Notes: generated from the letters alone by a model not told the origin. A DNA stretch of 64,000 bases from Natrinema sp. SYSU A 869 (GCF_019879105.1 NZ_CP082249.1:2232001-2296000); one strand, 5' to 3'; positions 8,117-17,148 are shown, counted from the first letter of the stretch. Made by a program: numbers and translations.

Positions 8117-9349
8117 TTACTCAGCTGTCTCATACGTAACTGGCAACGATTCGACGCCGTAGATAAGTGAACTCCGGGTCGGCTGTAGTTCGGTGTCGAC
8201 CAGCTCGATGGTCGCCGTTCGCTCGAGGAGTTCTTCGAAAGCGACTGCAGCCTCGAGGCGAGCGAGCGGTGCGCCGAGACAATAGTGGGTCCCATACCCG
8301 AAGCCGAGATGCTGGTTCGGTGTTCTGTCGGGGACAAACGTACCGGGGTCGTCGAATTGTCGTTCGTCACGGTTCGCCGACCCGAGCCAGACGATGATAC
8401 GATCGCCTGCTTCGATCGTCTCATCCTGCATCGTCACGTCCTCGGTCGCAACTCGGGTCATCGCTTGGACCGGTGATCGGTATCGCAATACTTCTTCGAT
8501 CGCCGTCTGTAAGTCGGCGTCGCCGCGAAGTTCCTCGAATAGATCGTGATTGCTGAAGCACCGGACTGCGTTTGTGATGAGGTTCGTTGTTGTAATATTG
8601 CCGGCGACAAGTAATAGAATACTTGTTCCGAGCGCTTCCTCCTCCGAGAGTCGCGATCCGTCCGCGCGTTCACGCGTGACGAGCTGGGTCATGAGGTCGT
8701 CCCGCGGTGTCTCGCGACGATCCTTGATCATCTCGAAGAAGTAGCTGGCCATTTCCATCTGGGCAGCCTGCTGGCGTTCGGTGAATTCCTTAGTGTCCTC
8801 GTCGGTGCTCGCGGCCTCGACGAGCGTGTTAGACCAGCGTTTGAACCGATCGCGGTCCTCGGCTGGGACCCCGAGAAGTTCGGCGATGACGACAACTGGA
8901 AGCGGATACGCAAACGTCTCGACGAGATCCATCGTTCCGTCCTCGCCCGTGACCGCCTCAGAGAGAAGATCGGTTGCGAAGTCGCGGATCTCGGGTTCGA
9001 GTTCCCTGAGGGCTCGCGGTTCGAATGCGTCGTTAACGACGCCACGAAGCTCGTCGTGGCGCGGCGAATCCTGGAACAACATCGTCTCGAAGAGCAGCCC
9101 TTCCTCAGGCCGATCGGGCTCCTGGAACTCGTCGGCCAATCGTGGATTGACGGAGAATGTATCGTCGTCGGCAAGGATCCGCTTGACGTCTTCGTACCGA
9201 AAAACGTCCCAGGTACGACGAGCCGGATCATATCGGACCGGTGCATCCGCACGCATCTCACGGTACCAGTCGAATGGCTCGAGCCACGCCTCTCGAGACG
9301 CGAGTTCGTCAGGGAGTACCTGCAGGCCCTGTGGATCTGTCGAGCTCAT
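8117..9349 (-). CDS. Cytochrome P450 with an atypical I-helix
   Basis: 410 residues from the ATG at 9349 (MSSTDP); a longer frame to 9394 exists but starts with a hydrophobic tail unlike class I P450s. Soluble bacterial-type P450: ExxR motif in EVLRYRSP, haem-binding FGYGTHYCLG with ligand C357. The I-helix reads A249-G-N-I-T-T; the acidic (or His) residue that normally precedes the conserved Thr in the proton-relay motif is Ile252. Codons are visibly AT-richer than in neighbours (for example ATT, CTA and TTA runs), and an 86-bp MITE lies 85 bases before the start, suggesting a transferred gene. It sits inside the methylamine island on the opposite strand; a role in N- or O-demethylation is speculative. 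Confidence 0.9.
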   Translation of the reverse strand: MSSTDPQGLQVLPDELASREAWLEPFDWYREMRADAPVRYDPARRTWDVFRYEDVKRILADDDTFSVNPRLADEFQEPDRPEEGLLFETMLFQDSPRHDELRGVVNDAFEPRALRELEPEIRDFATDLLSEAVTGEDGTMDLVETFAYPLPVVVIAELLGVPAEDRDRFKRWSNTLVEAASTDEDTKEFTERQQAAQMEMASYFFEMIKDRRETPRDDLMTQLVTRERADGSRLSEEEALGTSILLLVAGNITTTNLITNAVRCFSNHDLFEELRGDADLQTAIEEVLRYRSPVQAMTRVATEDVTMQDETIEAGDRIIVWLGSANRDERQFDDPGTFVPDRTPNQHLGFGYGTHYCLGAPLARLEAAVAFEELLERTATIELVDTELQPTRSSLIYGVESLPVTYETAE

Positions 9350-9433
9350 ATTAATTGAACGCCAGATAGAGAGAAAAACGTTCGGGGGTACCACCGTCGA
9401 ATCGGATGACCAGCGAGTCAGTCGGACTGCTGA

Positions 9434-9519
9434 CTATAGTAGTCACTGAAACGATTTACACACTGATTGCATAGCTGTCACGCGATTAGGTGTGCAATGA
9501 CTTTCAGTGGCTGCTATAG
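9434..9519. mobile_element. 86-bp MITE, copy 1
   Basis: Non-coding element with imperfect terminal inverted repeats: CTATAGTAGTCACTGAAA at 9434-9451 and TTTCAGTGGCTGCTATAG at 9502-9519 (16 of 18 positions pair). The same 86-bp element occurs at 44774-44859 in opposite orientation, with high identity through the interior as well. It encodes nothing and has MITE form; it must be moved by a transposase encoded elsewhere. It lies between the P450 gene and the dimethylglycine dehydrogenase gene. Confidence 0.8.
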
Positions 9520-9622
9520 AGCCATCTACTGACCGAGCGTTCCACACTGAGCAGGCCTGAAAAGGGGGTGAAATAGAGCCTCACTCGATCGAATTTCTGA
9601 ATCAAACCAAAGCCCACCGGTT

Positions 9623-9630
9623 GTTATATG
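9623..9630 (+). promoter_or_regulatory. TATA-like element before the dimethylglycine dehydrogenase gene
   Basis: GTTATATG in the otherwise featureless stretch 9520-9686. It predicts a transcription start near 9652 and a short leader of about 35 bases before the ATG at 9687. Confidence 0.35.
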
Positions 9631-9686
9631 CCACAGATTATCCACCCGGATAGCTATGCCCGGCCGTCTGGCAGTATCCATGACAC

Positions 9687-12203
9687 ATGAGTGCAGGGAC
9701 CACACTTCCCGACGACGCGGGAGCCGTTATTGTCGGTGCCGGCTGCGTCGGCTGTAGCGCCGCGTACCACCTCACCCGCCTCGGCCGCGAGGACGTGGTA
9801 GTCGTCGATCGAGGGCCACTGTTCGAGACCGGCGGCTCTACCTCTCACGCCCCCGGGCTAGTGTTCCAGACAGGCGGCAGCAAGCTGATGACGCGGATGG
9901 CGTCGTACACGCGCGAACTGTACGAGGACCTCGAGAGCTTCCGGACGAGCGGCGGCATCGAGGTCGCGTACACCGAGGACCGCTGGGACTACCTGAAACG
10001 AAAGCGCGAACGGGGCCAGGCCTACGGCATCGACGGCGGTGAACTCCTCTCGCCCGCCGAAGTCGCCGACCACGTCCCGCAGATCGACGAGTCGGTCATC
10101 CACGGCGGCTACTACGTCCCGACGGACGGGAAGGCCCACGCCGTCGACGCCTCGGCGACGATGGCCGAGAAGGCTCGAGCGGCGGGTACCGAGTTCTACG
10201 GCGAGACGACGGTGACCGATCTCGAGGTCGAGGACGGCGAAATCCGGGCAGTCGTCACCAACCGCGGGCGCATCGAGGCCGACGAGGTGCTCCTCGCGAC
10301 GAACATCTGGGGCCCGCTGTTCGGCGACATGGTCGACGTCGATATCCCACTGATTCCCTGTGCCCACCAGTATCTCGTCTCGGACGATCTCGAGGAACTT
10401 GCGGGCGCAAACCGCGAGATCGAACAGCCGTTGCTCCGCCACCAGGACCGGTCGCTGTACTTCCGCCAGCACGGCGAGCGCTACGGCGTCGGTTCGTACA
10501 ACCACGAACCGCTGCTGGTCGACCCCGCGGACATCTACGGCCCGGAGAAACTCGAGGATCTGGGCCTCGAGTACCCCTCGCTGCGGGAGTTCACCGCGGA
10601 GCACTTCTACGAGAACACCCACCCCGATCACGAGCAGACGGCCTACGACGCGGCCTGCGAACTCGTCCCGTCGCTGCAGGACGCCGAGTTCGAGTCTGGG
10701 ATCAACGGCATGTTCTGTTTCACCCCCGATGGGATGCCGATCCTCGGCCCGACGGCGGAAATCGACGGGCTCTGGTGGGCGCTCGCGATCTGGGTCACCC
10801 AGTCGGGCGGTGCCGGGAGTATCGTCGCCCACTGGATGGAAGACGGCGTCCCCCGCCTCGACGGCGAGCGCGTCGACGCCACGGGGGCACACATCTCGCG
10901 GTTCCAACCCCACGCCGGCTCGCGGGAGTACACCCGAGGTCGCGGCGCACAGCAGTATCAGGAGGTCTACCAGCTGGTTCACTCGCGCGAACAGCCCCAG
11001 GGCCAGCGCGGCCTCCGGCGAAGTCCCTTCTACCAGCGGCAGGCGGAACTCGGCGCTGAGTTCTATGATTCGGGCGGCTGGGAGACGCCGCAGTGGTACG
11101 AGAGCAACGAATCCCTGCTCGAGGAATACGACGTTCCGGACAGGCCCGACTGGCTCGATCGCAACTGGTCGAAAGCGCAGGGCGTCGAGCATCAGGCGGT
11201 CCGCGACCGCGTCGGGATGGTCGACATGACCACCTACACCGGGATCGAGGTGACCGGCGACGGTGCGACGGAGCTCCTTCAGGGGCTTCTGACGAACGAT
11301 ATCGACGTCTCGCCGGGCCGGATCCGCTACGCGGCGATGTGCAATGAGGACGGCGGGATCCTCGCGGACGTGACGGTCGCCCGGTTCGCGGACGATCGAT
11401 ATGTGGTGTTTACTGGCGGGGGCAACTCCGCGACGCTACACTCCCGATGGATCCGCGAGCACGCGCCCAACGACGGCTCCGTGTCGATAACGACCCACGA
11501 CTCGAGCATGTGCGGGATCGGCGTCTTCGGTCCCGAGGCGCGGAACGTCCTGTCGTCGCTCGTCGAGGCGGACCTCTCGAACGACGCGTTCCCGTTCTAC
11601 ACCGCCCAGGAGAGCTACCTCGAGAGCCTCCCCGTCACGATGCTCCGGCTCTCCTACGCCGGGGAGTTGGGCTGGGAACTGTACACGCCGATGGAGTACG
11701 GCGCGCAACTCTGGGAACGAATCGAAGACGCCGGCGAGGAGTACGGCATCGTCCCGATGGGCTGGGAAGCCCTCGATTCGACGAGCATGGAGAAGGGGTT
11801 CCGGCTGTGGGGGACCGACGTCACTCCCGAATACAATCCCTACGAGGCGGGGATCGGATTTGCGGTCGATCTCGAGACCGATTTCGTCGGCAAGGAGGCG
11901 CTGCTCGAGGCTCGCGACGGCGGGATCGACCGAAAAATTGCCCCGATCACGCTCGACGAGCCGGGTATGGTCGTCGACGCCGGGCATCCGGTGCTCGACC
12001 CCGACAGCGGCAAGGTGCTCGGTGACGTTGCCCGCGCGGATTACGGCTACACGATCGACGCTGGGATCGCGTATGCCTATCTGCCGGCGGCCGACGCCGA
12101 GGCGGGCCGCGACGTCGAGATCAGCTACGAGAACGAACGCCACCCCGCGACGGTCCGAGACGAACCGCTGTTCGATCCCGACCGCGAGAAGATGATCCGT
12201 TGA
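9687..12203 (+). CDS. Dimethylglycine / sarcosine dehydrogenase: FAD oxidoreductase fused to a GcvT-like folate domain
   Basis: 838 residues. N-terminal FAD domain: IVGAGCVGCSAAYHLTRLG (about 14-33) and GGSTSHAPGL, where H54 matches the histidine that carries covalent FAD in dimethylglycine dehydrogenase. Around residue 420 a linker leads into a C-terminal aminomethyltransferase-like domain (VDMTTYTGIEVTGDGATELLQGLLTNDI; SYAGELGWELYTP; WEALDSTSMEKGFRLWGTD). In this family the methyl group is oxidised on FAD and passed to tetrahydrofolate as 5,10-methylene-THF. Fits dimethylglycine to sarcosine (or sarcosine to glycine). The stop codon lies 6 bases before the ATG of the ammonia-lyase gene, indicating one transcript. 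Confidence 0.88.
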   Translation: MSAGTTLPDDAGAVIVGAGCVGCSAAYHLTRLGREDVVVVDRGPLFETGGSTSHAPGLVFQTGGSKLMTRMASYTRELYEDLESFRTSGGIEVAYTEDRWDYLKRKRERGQAYGIDGGELLSPAEVADHVPQIDESVIHGGYYVPTDGKAHAVDASATMAEKARAAGTEFYGETTVTDLEVEDGEIRAVVTNRGRIEADEVLLATNIWGPLFGDMVDVDIPLIPCAHQYLVSDDLEELAGANREIEQPLLRHQDRSLYFRQHGERYGVGSYNHEPLLVDPADIYGPEKLEDLGLEYPSLREFTAEHFYENTHPDHEQTAYDAACELVPSLQDAEFESGINGMFCFTPDGMPILGPTAEIDGLWWALAIWVTQSGGAGSIVAHWMEDGVPRLDGERVDATGAHISRFQPHAGSREYTRGRGAQQYQEVYQLVHSREQPQGQRGLRRSPFYQRQAELGAEFYDSGGWETPQWYESNESLLEEYDVPDRPDWLDRNWSKAQGVEHQAVRDRVGMVDMTTYTGIEVTGDGATELLQGLLTNDIDVSPGRIRYAAMCNEDGGILADVTVARFADDRYVVFTGGGNSATLHSRWIREHAPNDGSVSITTHDSSMCGIGVFGPEARNVLSSLVEADLSNDAFPFYTAQESYLESLPVTMLRLSYAGELGWELYTPMEYGAQLWERIEDAGEEYGIVPMGWEALDSTSMEKGFRLWGTDVTPEYNPYEAGIGFAVDLETDFVGKEALLEARDGGIDRKIAPITLDEPGMVVDAGHPVLDPDSGKVLGDVARADYGYTIDAGIAYAYLPAADAEAGRDVEISYENERHPATVRDEPLFDPDREKMIR

Positions 12204-12208
12204 CAGCC

Positions 12209-13444
12209 ATGAATCAGGAGGAACGAACCGTCGAGTTCGCCGATATCGAAGCGGCCCGCGACCGGCTCGACGACGAGTCGGTCGTCAAACACACACCGGT
12301 CGAACGGAGCACGTCCCTTGACGAACTGACCGGCGGCGAGGTCCACCTCAAGATGGAGCACCTCCAGTGGACGGGCTCGTTCAAGACCCGTGGCGCGTAC
12401 AACAAGATCGCACAGTGCGTCGCCGAGGGCGGGACGGAGCGGGTCGTCGCGGCCAGCGCCGGCAATCACGCACAGGGCGTCGCGCTCGCGGCGACGAAAC
12501 TCGGCGTCGACTCGACGATCGTGATGCCCAAAGGGGCACCCCAAGCGAAAGTCGACGCCACCCGGAGCTACGGTGCTGATGTCGAACTCGTCGGCAGCGA
12601 CTTTCGCGAGGCGATGACACACGCCCAGGGGCTTGTCGACGACGAACGGACGGCGTTCGTTCACGCCTACGACGACCCCGCGATCGTCGCCGGACAGGGG
12701 ACGCTCGGCCTCGAGATGGTCGATGACCTCCCGTCGGTGGAGACCATCGTCGTCCCGATCGGCGGCGGCGGCCTCATCTCGGGGATCGCGACGGCCTTCG
12801 CCGAGCGCTCGCCGGAGACGCGCATCGTCGGCGTGCAGGCGAGCGGCGCGGCGACCGTTTCCGAGAGCCTTCGGAAGGGAACGCCTGTCGCCCTCGACTC
12901 CGTGGACACGATCGCGGACGGCATCGCGACCGGCGGCATCTCGGAGTTGACGCTCTCGCTGATCAATGAACACGTCGACGAAGTCGTTACCGTTACCGAC
13001 GGCGAGATCGCCCGGGCGGTGCTCCTCCTGCTTGAGCGCGCCAAACAGGTCGTCGAGGGTGCCGGCGCGGCGTCGGTCGCCGCGATCATCAGCGACGGAC
13101 TCGACGTGCACGGCGAGACGGTCATGCCGCTGCTGGGCGGCGGAAACCTCGATATGACGATGTTACAGACCGTACTCGTTCACGCGCTGACCGACCGCGA
13201 GCAACTGTTGCGGTTGCGCGTCCGGATCGACGACCAACCCGGCAAGATGGAGGACGTTTCAGGAATCATCGCTGAACATGGCGCCAACATCCAGACCGTC
13301 CGCCATGACCGCTCAGCACCCGAACTCGACGTGGGTGAAGCGTACCTGGTCTTCGAGATCGAAACCAGCGGATCGGGCCAATCGCGGACGATCGTCCGGT
13401 CGATCCGGGATCACGGCTACGAGGTCCGGCACGTCAACGCGTGA
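12209..13444 (+). CDS. ilvA: Threonine/serine ammonia-lyase (PLP) with C-terminal ACT domain
   Basis: 411 residues from the ATG at 12209; a TTG at 12200 would overlap the upstream stop and is less likely. Fold-type II PLP enzyme: K59 in SFKTRGAYNK binds the cofactor, SAGNHAQGVA binds substrate, and GGGGLISG binds phosphate. The C-terminus (from about residue 330: LRVRIDDQPGKMEDVSGIIAEHGANIQTVRHD) is an ACT domain. The enzyme converts threonine to 2-oxobutyrate or serine to pyruvate, each with ammonia. Directly downstream of the dimethylglycine dehydrogenase gene and close to glyA and ridA, so serine deamination at the end of betaine breakdown is a plausible job; isoleucine synthesis is the alternative. 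Confidence 0.9.
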   Translation: MNQEERTVEFADIEAARDRLDDESVVKHTPVERSTSLDELTGGEVHLKMEHLQWTGSFKTRGAYNKIAQCVAEGGTERVVAASAGNHAQGVALAATKLGVDSTIVMPKGAPQAKVDATRSYGADVELVGSDFREAMTHAQGLVDDERTAFVHAYDDPAIVAGQGTLGLEMVDDLPSVETIVVPIGGGGLISGIATAFAERSPETRIVGVQASGAATVSESLRKGTPVALDSVDTIADGIATGGISELTLSLINEHVDEVVTVTDGEIARAVLLLLERAKQVVEGAGAASVAAIISDGLDVHGETVMPLLGGGNLDMTMLQTVLVHALTDREQLLRLRVRIDDQPGKMEDVSGIIAEHGANIQTVRHDRSAPELDVGEAYLVFEIETSGSGQSRTIVRSIRDHGYEVRHVNA

Positions 13445-13481
13445 CCACCTTCGCCTCGCTCGCTAACCGATTCGGGCAACG

Positions 13482-13490
13482 GTATAAAAG
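13482..13490 (+). promoter_or_regulatory. TATA-like element before the BCCT transporter
   Basis: GTATAAAAG about 200 bases before the transporter ATG at 13688. If used, it gives a leader of roughly 175 bases, unusual in haloarchaea where most transcripts are leaderless. A second AT-rich stretch (TTATTAAGATAAAT) follows at 13499-13512. Confidence 0.4.
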
Positions 13491-13557
13491 CGACGCCGGT
13501 TATTAAGATAAATCTTGATTGAGTCACTTGTTATTCTTCACCACGGTGCATGAGATC

Positions 13558-13695
13558 ATGGCTCGTAATGGCGCAAAACCTGTGCTGGTGCGGAACGAGG
13601 GTGCGTTCGTCGATTCGCCCGTGAGCGAACTCGAGACGAACCGAACGAGCGAGGGAGCAACCGGACGCCGATGGCGTGTGATCCGCGATGAGTGA
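13558..13695 (+). other. Possible upstream ORF overlapping the BCCT start codon
   Basis: An ATG at 13558 opens a 45-codon frame that ends at TGA 13693-13695, eight bases inside the transporter gene (ATG 13688). The peptide begins MARNGAKPVLV and ends RWRVIRDE. The stop/start overlap is the geometry of translational coupling, but the peptide has no recognisable family and could be chance. Confidence 0.25.
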
Positions 13696-15313
13696 TCGCG
13701 AACGAGAGGGGGATGGGGCGGTCGAAACCTTCCTCGACGAACTCGATCCCACCGTCTTTGGGATCGGGTTCATCGTTGCCATCCTGGTCGTCGCGGCGTT
13801 TCTCTTCCGCGAGAGCCGAACGCTCGAGATCATGGAGGGGACCAACGAATTCCTGTGGACGAGTCTCGGCTGGGCGTATCTCGTCTCGATGTTCGCCCTC
13901 GTGGCGTTCGTCTTGTACCTGATCTTCGGCCCGTGGGGCAACATCAAGCTGGGGACGGAGGACGAGGATCCGGAGTTCAGCTTCCTCGCGTACTTCGCGA
14001 TGCTGTACTCCGCGGGGATCGCGGCCGGCATCGTCTTCTGGGGCCCGGCGGAAGCGATCTTCCACTACTCGACGCCCTCGCCCTTCTCGGGGGTTGAAGC
14101 GGAGTCGACGGGTGCCGCCGTCAGCGCGCTCCAGTACACGTTCTTCCACTGGGGGCTCTCGGCGTGGTCGGCGTACGTGATCGTCGCGATTCCGATCGCC
14201 TACTTCGCCTACCGCAGGGACGCGCCGATGCGGATCTCGACGATCATCGGTCCGATCATCGGATTCGACAATCTCGACAGTCCTTGGGCGAAGCTCGTGG
14301 ACATCCTCGCCGTCTTCGCCACCATCGGTGGCATCGCGACGACGCTCGGTCTGGTCGGGAACCAGTTCCTCGTCGGCCTCGAGTACGCCGGTGGCGTCGA
14401 GTTCGGCGACGCGGGGACCATCCTCGTGATTACGGGACTAACCGTGGCATTTACCATCTCGGTCGCGCTCGGCGTCGAACGCGGGATCCGCCGCATCTCG
14501 TACTTCAACATGGCGCTGTTCGTCGTCCTGACGGTTGCGGCGTTCATCCTCGGACCGACGGTGTACATCATGACCGTCGGGACCCAGGCGCTGGGGGCGT
14601 ACATCAACGAGTTCGTCTCGATGAGCTTCTTCATGGGCGCGGGTGAAACCGGCGGGCAGGGAGCCGACGCCGGTTTCGTTGGCGCCTGGACCGTCTTCTA
14701 CTGGGCGTGGTGGTTCTCCTGGGCACCGTTCGTCGGCCTGTTCATCGCCCGTATTTCTCGCGGCCGGACCGTTCGACAGGTCGCCGCGACCGGCGTCGTC
14801 GCGTCCACGGCCATCACGATCCCCTGGTTCGCGACGATGGGTGGGACGTCCATCTTCATGCAGTCGAACGGCCAGGCCGACATCCTCGGCACGCTCGAGG
14901 CCTGGGGGTTCAACGAGGCCGTCGCCGGCTACCCGCTGTTCGAGGCGCTGCCGGCCGGCGAGTTGCTCACCGTGCTCTTCTTGGTGCTGGTGACGACGTT
15001 CTTCGTCACGTCGGCGGACTCCTCAACGCTCGCGCTGGGGATGCTCACCACCGGCGGAAAGCAGAAGCCGTCGACGATCAACCGCGTCATCTGGGGCGGT
15101 CTCATGGGCTCGCTGGCCTCGCTGTTGATGGTCGCCGGTGGCACCTCGGCGCTGCAACAGGCTGCGATCATCGCTGGCGGCCCCTTCGCGATCATCACCT
15201 TGATCGCCGTCGGCGTCATGATCTGGGTCTTCGGCAGCCGTCGGGCGGTCTTCTTACGCGAAGAAGATCGTTCCACCACCCCGACCGGGCCGGCCACCTC
15301 CGACGACGACTGA
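13688..15313 (+). CDS. BCCT-family betaine/choline/carnitine transporter
   Basis: 541 residues, about 12 membrane segments, with an acidic cytoplasmic N-terminus. The family signature is present: FYWAWWFSWAPFVGLFIARISRGRTVRQ (about residues 336-363), with the Trp-rich segment that forms the aromatic cage for the trimethylammonium group, followed by the amphipathic-helix sequence. BCCT carriers import quaternary amines, usually with sodium or protons. Within this cluster it most likely supplies the catabolic substrate, and it can also serve osmoprotection. Same strand and downstream of the dehydrogenase and ammonia-lyase genes, with its own apparent promoter. Confidence 0.92.
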   Translation: MSDREREGDGAVETFLDELDPTVFGIGFIVAILVVAAFLFRESRTLEIMEGTNEFLWTSLGWAYLVSMFALVAFVLYLIFGPWGNIKLGTEDEDPEFSFLAYFAMLYSAGIAAGIVFWGPAEAIFHYSTPSPFSGVEAESTGAAVSALQYTFFHWGLSAWSAYVIVAIPIAYFAYRRDAPMRISTIIGPIIGFDNLDSPWAKLVDILAVFATIGGIATTLGLVGNQFLVGLEYAGGVEFGDAGTILVITGLTVAFTISVALGVERGIRRISYFNMALFVVLTVAAFILGPTVYIMTVGTQALGAYINEFVSMSFFMGAGETGGQGADAGFVGAWTVFYWAWWFSWAPFVGLFIARISRGRTVRQVAATGVVASTAITIPWFATMGGTSIFMQSNGQADILGTLEAWGFNEAVAGYPLFEALPAGELLTVLFLVLVTTFFVTSADSSTLALGMLTTGGKQKPSTINRVIWGGLMGSLASLLMVAGGTSALQQAAIIAGGPFAIITLIAVGVMIWVFGSRRAVFLREEDRSTTPTGPATSDDD

Positions 15314-15551
15314 GACGGTCTGCTGTAACTGTGTACCGGCGCACCCGCATGGCGGGTCGCGAATGCGCCGGAACTGACTTACAGTAGTCCGTATGAGGGG
15401 ATGGACGGCTCGAGCCGACGGTTACGAACCCTGCCGGGACACAGTCTTGGCGACTCGACTCAGTCACTGGTCCGGACGATGAAACCGTCGGGCAGTTCGG
15501 AGACGGTTCTCATCACGCAATTCTATGTGGTCGGTCCGCTAGAGACCACGT

Positions 15552-15818
15552 ATGGAATTCGTCTCGACACCGACGCTGTACTGTGCGGAGTGCGGTGAGG
15601 AGATCGAGGACACGGGCTACCTCCCGGCCACCGAACGCGACGGCGAGTACGATCCGCTGTCCGATGCGGCGGTCTGCGAGGCGTGTGGCTTCAACGACAT
15701 CGGAATGATGGGTTGTGCCCCCGAACTCGACGACGTGATCGCGCCGGATCCGGACGATGCCCTCCTCTACGTCCGCGTGACGGACGAGGGGCTCGACGTA
15801 CTGAGCACGAAAGAGTAA
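15552..15818 (+). CDS. Small zinc-ribbon-like protein
   Basis: 88 residues. Two cysteine pairs, CAEC (about residues 10-13) and CEAC (about 42-45), with an acidic loop between them, give a C-x2-C...C-x2-C arrangement typical of a small zinc ribbon. The C-terminal part (ALLYVRVTDEGLDVLSTKE) looks like a short beta-rich tail. It is convergent with glyA (41 bases between stop codons). No specific family recognised; such proteins are common in haloarchaea and may bind nucleic acid or protein. Confidence 0.7.
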   Translation: MEFVSTPTLYCAECGEEIEDTGYLPATERDGEYDPLSDAAVCEACGFNDIGMMGCAPELDDVIAPDPDDALLYVRVTDEGLDVLSTKE

Positions 15819-15859
15819 GCGAGACGGCTGGAAGCGGAGCAAGCGCAGCTCCGACAGCG

Positions 15860-17104
15860 TTATTCGTACACGGGGAACGTTTCACAAAGCTCGTCGACCG
15901 ACTCGGACACTCGCTCGAGCGTCGCGTCGTCCCCGGGCGCGTCGAGCACGTCGGCGATGTGGTGGGCGACCGTCTCGATTTCCTCGGGACCGAACCCGCG
16001 GGTCGTCAGCGCGGGCGTGCCGATCCGGATCCCACTGGTGACGAACGGTGACCGGGTCTCCCCCGGGACGGTGTTCTTGTTGAGGACGATGCCGACTTCC
16101 GAGAGGGCCGCTTCGGCGTCGTCGCCGGTGAGGTCGGGATGCGAATCCCGGAGGTCGACGAGTACGAGGTGCTTGTCGGTGCCGCCGGAGACCAGCGACA
16201 GCCCCCGATCACGGAGGACGTCCGCGAGCGCCGATGCGTTTTCGACGGTCCGGGAGGCGTAATCCTCGAACTCGGGCTGGAGGGCTTCCCCGAAACCGAC
16301 GGCCTTGCCGGCGATGTTGTGCATGAGCGGCCCACCCTGACTCCCGGGGAAGACCGCGCTGTCGACATCGTCGGCGTACCCCTCGTCGCACATGATGATC
16401 CCGCCCCGGCCGGATCGGATGGTTTTGTGCGTGCTGCCGGTGACGAAGTCGGCGTGCTCGATCGGACTCGAGTGAACGCCGGCCGCGACGAGCCCGGTGA
16501 TGTGGGCGATATCGGCGAGGTGGAACGCGTCGACGGTGTCAGCGATCTCTCCGATGCGCTCCCAGTCGAACTCGCGCGGATACGCCGAGGAGCCGCTAAC
16601 AATCATCGCCGGGTCGACCGCGCGAGCCTGGTCGGCGAGTGCGTCGTAGTCGATGTACCCCGTTTCCGGGTCGACTTCGTACTGCTCGACCTCGTAGAGC
16701 TGCCCGGAGAAGTTGACGTGGTGGCCGTGGCTGAGGTGCCCGCCGTGGGTGAGATCCAACGAGAGGATCGTCTCGCCCGGCTCGAGGGCGGCGAAGTAGA
16801 CGCCCATGTTCGCCTGGGTGCCCGAGTGGGGCTGGACGTTGACGTGATCGGCTCCCCACAGCGACGTCGCTCGCTCGATCGCCAACCGTTCGACCTCGTC
16901 GACGTGTTCGCAGCCGCCGTAGTAGCGCGAACCGGGATACCCCTCCGCGTACTTGTTGGTCAGCGCGGTTCCCTGCGCGGCGAGAACGGCTTCGGAAACG
17001 TGGTTCTCCGAGGCGATCATTCCTAGCGTCGACTCCTGGCGCTCGCGTTCGCGTTCGACGGCGTCGGCGACCGCCGGATCGCCCTCTTTGAGGTGGTCCG
17101 ACAT
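15860..17104 (-). CDS. glyA: Serine hydroxymethyltransferase
   Basis: 414 residues. PLP enzyme that interconverts glycine plus 5,10-methylene-THF with serine plus THF. Visible features: SENHVSEAVLAAQGTALTNKYAEGYPGSRYYGGCEHVDEVE (substrate/folate region), QPHSGTQANMGVYFA, DIAHITGLVAAG, and the PLP lysine K227 in GSTHKTIRSGRGG. Transcribed against the rest of the cluster. In betaine breakdown it would consume the methylene-THF produced by the dimethylglycine dehydrogenase and the glycine product, making serine for the ammonia-lyase. A 13-bp upstream motif identical to one before the Rieske gene suggests shared control. It is also a housekeeping one-carbon enzyme. Confidence 0.95.
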   Translation of the reverse strand: MSDHLKEGDPAVADAVERERERQESTLGMIASENHVSEAVLAAQGTALTNKYAEGYPGSRYYGGCEHVDEVERLAIERATSLWGADHVNVQPHSGTQANMGVYFAALEPGETILSLDLTHGGHLSHGHHVNFSGQLYEVEQYEVDPETGYIDYDALADQARAVDPAMIVSGSSAYPREFDWERIGEIADTVDAFHLADIAHITGLVAAGVHSSPIEHADFVTGSTHKTIRSGRGGIIMCDEGYADDVDSAVFPGSQGGPLMHNIAGKAVGFGEALQPEFEDYASRTVENASALADVLRDRGLSLVSGGTDKHLVLVDLRDSHPDLTGDDAEAALSEVGIVLNKNTVPGETRSPFVTSGIRIGTPALTTRGFGPEEIETVAHHIADVLDAPGDDATLERVSESVDELCETFPVYE

Positions 17105-17135
17105 ACCACACTAATCGGGGAATCCGTCCAAGTAT

Positions 17136-17148
17136 CTTGATCGCAGGT
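17136..17148 (-). promoter_or_regulatory. 13-bp motif shared with the Rieske upstream region (candidate operator)
   Basis: CTTGATCGCAGGT, identical to 6612-6624 and in the same orientation relative to the gene, 32-44 bases before the glyA ATG. A TATA-like GGTCTATC (minus strand, about 17149-17156) lies immediately upstream, so here too the motif would fall between the TATA box and the start of transcription. Confidence 0.45.
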
